A stretch of DNA of 64,000 nt from Saturnia japonica (lineage: Eukaryota > Arthropoda > Insecta > Lepidoptera > Saturniidae). The translations under genes were made by a program, and so were the position numbers. Positions 60,000 through 64,000 of the stretch are shown here, in pieces. Numbering within the stretch: the first letter of the stretch is position 1; every line of letters begins with the position of its first letter. The DNA is taken from assembly GCA_033032175.1 (NCBI GenBank), contig CM065307.1:2480001-2544000 (forward strand), given 5' to 3'. Under the pieces are notes generated by a model. It had not been told where the DNA came from and did no database searches. It saw nothing but the letters and a program-made list of their open reading frames with translations.

Positions 60000-60317
60000 C
60001 AGACCTTTCCAAATAGATCAAGCCGCTTCAGCTGCGCAGGAAAATCGCTCGGCATGTTCTAGCGTCTGTATCACGGTGAGTGTTCTGAAGAGCTGTTCAA
60101 TTTAATATCCTCCTCTCCCTTCCACAAACAAACCAAACGCACTTGGGTTCGGAGTTACAGTTTTACGGTAACCTCCTTCTCGGCATGAACTAAATAGTTC
60201 TCTATGACTTATCTTTGTCGTACCGTGAAGCTGTGGAATCTTTTCCCGGCCAGTGTGTTCCCTCTTTCTTACGACATCTGGTCCTATAAGCATAACGTGA
60301 AGGGATATTTATGCTGA
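60000..60317 (+). pseudogene. Non-LTR RT C-terminal tail remnant
   Basis: Reads in pieces: RLYHGECSEELFNLISSSPF, then after stops SMTYLCRTVKLWNLFPASVF, PLSYDIWSYKHNVKGYLC and a stop at 60315. The motif order (YHGECSxELF, RTxKLWN.LP..VFP) is that of lepidopteran pol-like LINE proteins. Several in-frame stops and probable frameshifts. Confidence 0.65.
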
Positions 60318-60834
60318 CCAGCATGTCAGTGGCGATTGCCAATGGATTTACATTTAGATCAGTGACAATACCGTCAATATGCTGAGCTATTATATTAAAG
60401 AAAAGACTTAACCACTCCAGCACCTCGACTTAACTACCTAATTTTAATTCCCCTCCGCCAACCAAAAACCACGAAATAAATCGCGTTAAATAAAAACACG
60501 AACGGTTATCCGAAAAAAAACTTATAGGTTTAGCCGTAAAGAAAGAGCCTTTCCGAAAAGTTCTTCCCGAAACCTTCCTCATTAAAACTTTTTCGAGGGA
60601 ATTAAATAACGTCCCTGGAACAAATCCGTTTACATCGCAGAGCAGGTACCAGACAAGTTTCATAAAGTAATTTTGAAGTTCATTTATCTGAGTGAACGGT
60701 AACCCTTTTAATACCGTTTGTTTTTATATCTATATATAGTCTGCTAATTATAATACTTCTAAATCCATTAATGATTTGAACAAAGATTAAAATTTATAGA
60801 AAGTTATTTAATAAGATTTCTGTATATATACATA

Positions 60835-61507
60835 ACTAGCTGACCCGCGCAACTTCGTCTGCGTCACAAAAGAGAGAGAGGGTTAGAGAGAGTGTGACGT
60901 AGCCAGAGACAAATAACAATTATTGTCACCATTCCGCTAAAATGCACGCGCGGTACTTGATTATTTTGCTGCAAAATTATTTTAAAATTGTTATATCTCC
61001 TAAGATATTCATTGAAATCAAATGATGATAAGGGCAATTTTGTCCAAAATTAAATACTTGTACTGAATAACGTATTTATTACGATAAGGACTAATACCAT
61101 GTTTATAGAAACACCTTCGTAAATAAGTAATTATTTTAGAACAAATTTGATTACGATAAAAAAGGTTATATTGAGAAAACCTTAAAAGATAACCATATGT
61201 TACCACGGACTTTTTTATTAACTTATTAAGAGAAACAATTCCGCCATATACGATTGTGTGTAACTTTAACCATTTATGCAGCGAACACAAAGAAAGCTCT
61301 CAAAAGAATTAAAATTTGCCTGTTTGTCCAACATTTTTCATTGATGCTCTGCTCCTATTGATCATAGCGTGATGTTATATTGATTATAGCCTTCCTCGAT
61401 AAATGGACTATCCAACACTAAAACATTTTTTTCCTTTTGAACCAGTAGTTCCCAAGATTAGCGTGTTCAAACAAAGAAACTCTTCAGTTTTATAATATTA
61501 GTATAGA
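60835..61507 (-). mobile_element. Helitron-like element, family B
   Basis: Plus-strand left edge ACTAGCTGACCCGCGCAACT is the reversed 3' CTAGT end. Then GAGAGGGTTAGAGAGAGTG, ATCTCCTAAGATATTCATTG, GATCATAGCGTGATGTTATA, and right edge TTTTATAATATTAGTATAGA (reversed 5' TCTATACTAA). Confidence 0.78.
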
Positions 61508-62964
61508 TATACGTACTTGTCAACAGCTTCCAACATATTTGACATTCATTGTTACTTCTTCGTTCCTTAGATACTTAGCGTTTTAAGTTATCCTTCCCCA
61601 ATAAATAAGCCATAAAATGCATAAATAATATTTCACCTATGTTATTTTTAATCAAAATCAAACAATAATAAAGAACTTATCATCACACTTTCACTTAAAC
61701 AGTGTCATAATATGCAGAGGCAATCTATATTATAAAATTAAATCATCTTGTAAGGATGATTCGACATTTTAGGACTTATATTCCAGTGTCTTATGTTAGG
61801 GTGACCTCGTATCTCGTACTGAAAATTTACTTGACTCCAATTAATATTTTATAATTTCATAATACATGCGTTTAATAGACCGTATTTTGTAGTTTTGAAA
61901 AATAAGTAATAGTGTTTTCATCAAACTCTCTAAATAAAACCAGAGAGCATTTTTAGCGCTAACGCCCGAGGGCATAATAGATTTTGCAATTGAAGCAATT
62001 TTTTTAAATCCATTTGGCTGTATGCGTCTTTACGCCTTTTGCCTTTCTGAATGCAACATACATATTTGTATTATATATGGGACAGTAATCCGCCACCCGC
62101 ATAAAAAAAATCGCTCTTCGCAAATTTTGTAATTGCTGGATTGACTGGTATTGTGAAGTGATATTCATCGACTTATTTGTATATTACACGGGTGGTACGA
62201 GAATTATGTGACTTCAAGTCATTAAAACCCTCAGTCTTCGACTTCGGGTTTCTAATGGACTCCGTTCGTAATTCCTTATTTAACGTCCTCAAGACGCATT
62301 GTACTATTTTAATTTCACTTTGAATGTAAAATGATAGCATAAGATTACGAATGGGACGTAAAAGAAAAGAAGAAATTATAAATCCCAGTAGAATAACGTA
62401 AAAATATCGTAAATTATTTTATTTTATTACATAGCAAGTATTTAAGTACTTCGTAGGTAAAAGATACTCCAAGTCAAAGGTAAAAGCGTGAGGCAATTTA
62501 TTTTTAATGGCCCCTACAAATTCAAGACCACCTTTTAAGTGGTCGTAAACTAATTATAAGCATTCCTAATAGGAGTCAATAAATTTTTAAGGACCCACGA
62601 CGCGACCCTTGTATTTTAAATAGCACTTTTACGATATAATCATTTGAACGGGGATTTCGACTTCCCCGTATTTATTTACTATACACTTATTTTTGTTTTT
62701 GTTATAGACGCGTTTGATTACAGTGTTTAAGCATGTAGGGTTGCCATTTGTCTCGATATATTGAATTACTTGACCTAGCTGGGAAGAGAGAAAAATTATA
62801 TGGAGATTTCGAGTTACGGTTCAACAATAAAATTCGGAAAACAAAGTTGACTTGGAAGAATGAACAGACAAAAATTTAATATAAGTTTTTACTACAAAGA
62901 ATCCATACAAATAAATGAGTAGGTACATAAAACTTTCAAAATTAAATAAATCTATATATTAATT
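61508..62964. other. Non-coding DNA with small hairpins
   Basis: No gene. Three short inverted repeats: CATTAAAACCC/GGGTTTCTAATG (about 62219-62256), GACCAC/GTGGTC (about 62529-62547), ACGGGGA/TCCCCGT (about 62649-62670). 61508-61670 looks like a Helitron-type fragment (CCCCAATAAATAAGCCATAA). Confidence 0.4.
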
Positions 62965-63058
62965 CGTGAAGCAAAAGCTTTCGGTACCTTTTTCAGCGTG
63001 CACGGAAGACTGAGATTTGGCATGGTAAAAGTTTATATGGAGAATGAATGCAGTTAAA
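62965..63058 (+). mobile_element. Helitron-like fragment, family C
   Basis: AAGCTTTCGGTACCTTTTTC, GCGTGCACGGAAGACTGAGA, TTTATATGGAGAATGAATGC: 5' part only. Confidence 0.6.
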
Positions 63059-63383
63059 TTAAGTACTCTGCGACTTCTATATTTTGTTTGTAGGGTACTC
63101 GTTTGCACTAAGCGAAGACGGAAAAATGCAATTTAGCATTTAAAAAGTGTTTGAATATGATATCGCTGAAACAGCAAATGTAGGGTCGTAACCGCTTTGG
63201 TGCGAGCTGGTCCTTTAAACGTATGAAGTCTGCACCAGTGAAGCGACATTGGACAATTCCCCCTATCACACAACATGCTCAGGATGCTGTCGAAGCTGGC
63301 ACACATTTATTCATAACGACATTGTTAATTATTGAGCTCTTACTATTGACCCGGAACATTGACTGGGCTCAATAGCAACATCA

Positions 63384-63605
63384 TAACATACCATCACGCC
63401 TGTATTCCTCGAAGGATAAGGCAGAGGTGTACTAATGTGCACTCACAGTTCGCCAAGTATGTTTTTAGGTCCCATGTAATAGGAGGCGAGCCTAATGCCA
63501 TTAATCGAGCACAAAGCAAAACTCCGAGCTGATGCTGAGAACTTCATAGGAAAAACCCAATAACAGTTTGCTCGACCTGGGAATCGACCCAGGACTAATG
63601 AGACA
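63384..63605 (-). mobile_element. tRNA-derived SINE lacking part of its head
   Basis: Minus strand shows CTCATTAGTCC joined directly to TGGGTCGATTCCCAGGTCGA, so about 35 bp around box A are missing compared with 28068-28323. Body and TATG-type end are present. Confidence 0.75.
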
Positions 63606-63744
63606 GTACAACAGGTGTGCTCTATAACCGCACGCACTATAAAAGCAGGTAACGACCGGCTTGAAGACATTCTCGCTTGACCTGTTAGATAGTAAAGACC
63701 TTTTTTCCGAACTGACCTTACTGTTAACCTGAGGGGCTCTATCA

Positions 63745-64000
63745 AAAAACAAAGCCGTTGATAGCTTTTACCGCTTTACCGGGCTTGGAGGCGAGCGCTT
63801 AAGGCACTTAACCGCGAAAGCGTGGGCAACATGATCGCAAGGGTGCCAAAGAGGCCGCACATCGGCTTGGGCTGTTGCCGCGATTGCAACGAAGTCGCGA
63901 TCTGACTCATTCCCTATCCGTAAAATTGGAGCTAAACTAACATATACATAATTATATACATGTTCCCTGCATCCTGGGAGGAGGGAAGAGAACATGTGTA
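63745..64000 (-). mobile_element. Jockey 3'UTR fragment (family E), cut by the window edge
   Basis: Minus-strand copy similar to 48290-48560, including the GAGGAGGGAAGAGAACATG-like end. It runs off the window. Confidence 0.7.

Overview
The window looks like a stretch of lepidopteran (moth or butterfly) nuclear DNA. It is AT-rich and intron/repeat dominated, with no bacterial gene packing. It carries tRNA-derived SINEs, many non-autonomous Helitron-like copies whose 3' ends read CTAG(T), Jockey and other non-LTR remnants, and two mariner-type transposons of kinds common in Lepidoptera. This assignment rests on recognised repeat styles and protein families, not on a database search.

Only one clearly intact cellular gene is visible: a two-exon microsomal cytochrome P450 (40354-42271, + strand, 491 codons, CYP3-clan/CYP6-like). 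A TATA-like box lies about 200 bp upstream, and a 43-bp tandem duplication lies directly 5' of that box. A possible short first coding exon with a good splice donor is at 9327-9412. Two GC-rich promoter-like islands (about 5575-5660 and 11620-11750) hint at an unseen + strand gene with long introns, but this is speculative.

Layout. 1-9 kb: intergenic/intronic DNA with a dispersed repeat (called D here), one SINE, a LINE tail, a Jockey 3'UTR fragment, and a 552-bp TIR element nested inside a D repeat. 9-22 kb: Helitron-like copies of several families, a 520-bp element with about 30-bp terminal inverted repeats, and family F. 22.4-25.1 kb: a decayed cecropia-type mariner (DD34D) next to a nearly intact DD41D (rosa-type) mariner with a single nonsense codon. 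25-39 kb: more Helitron-like families (A, B, C), a SINE, and a GC-rich island at 29.8 kb. 40-42 kb: the P450. 44.7-54.1 kb: a 3.4-kb direct duplication (copies at 44693-48070 and 49378-52722) whose second copy sits between the 5' and 3' halves of a minus-strand Jockey retrotransposon and replaces its reverse-transcriptase core. 54-64 kb: sparse sequence with D repeats, another LINE tail, a Helitron-like copy, a SINE and a Jockey 3'UTR.

There is no operon-like cooperation between genes. The P450 would act alone as an ER monooxygenase, and everything else recognisable is mobile-element debris. The most informative observations are the nested insertions, the duplication, the near-intact DD41D element, the duplicated block at the P450 promoter, and the candidate exon at 9.3 kb.
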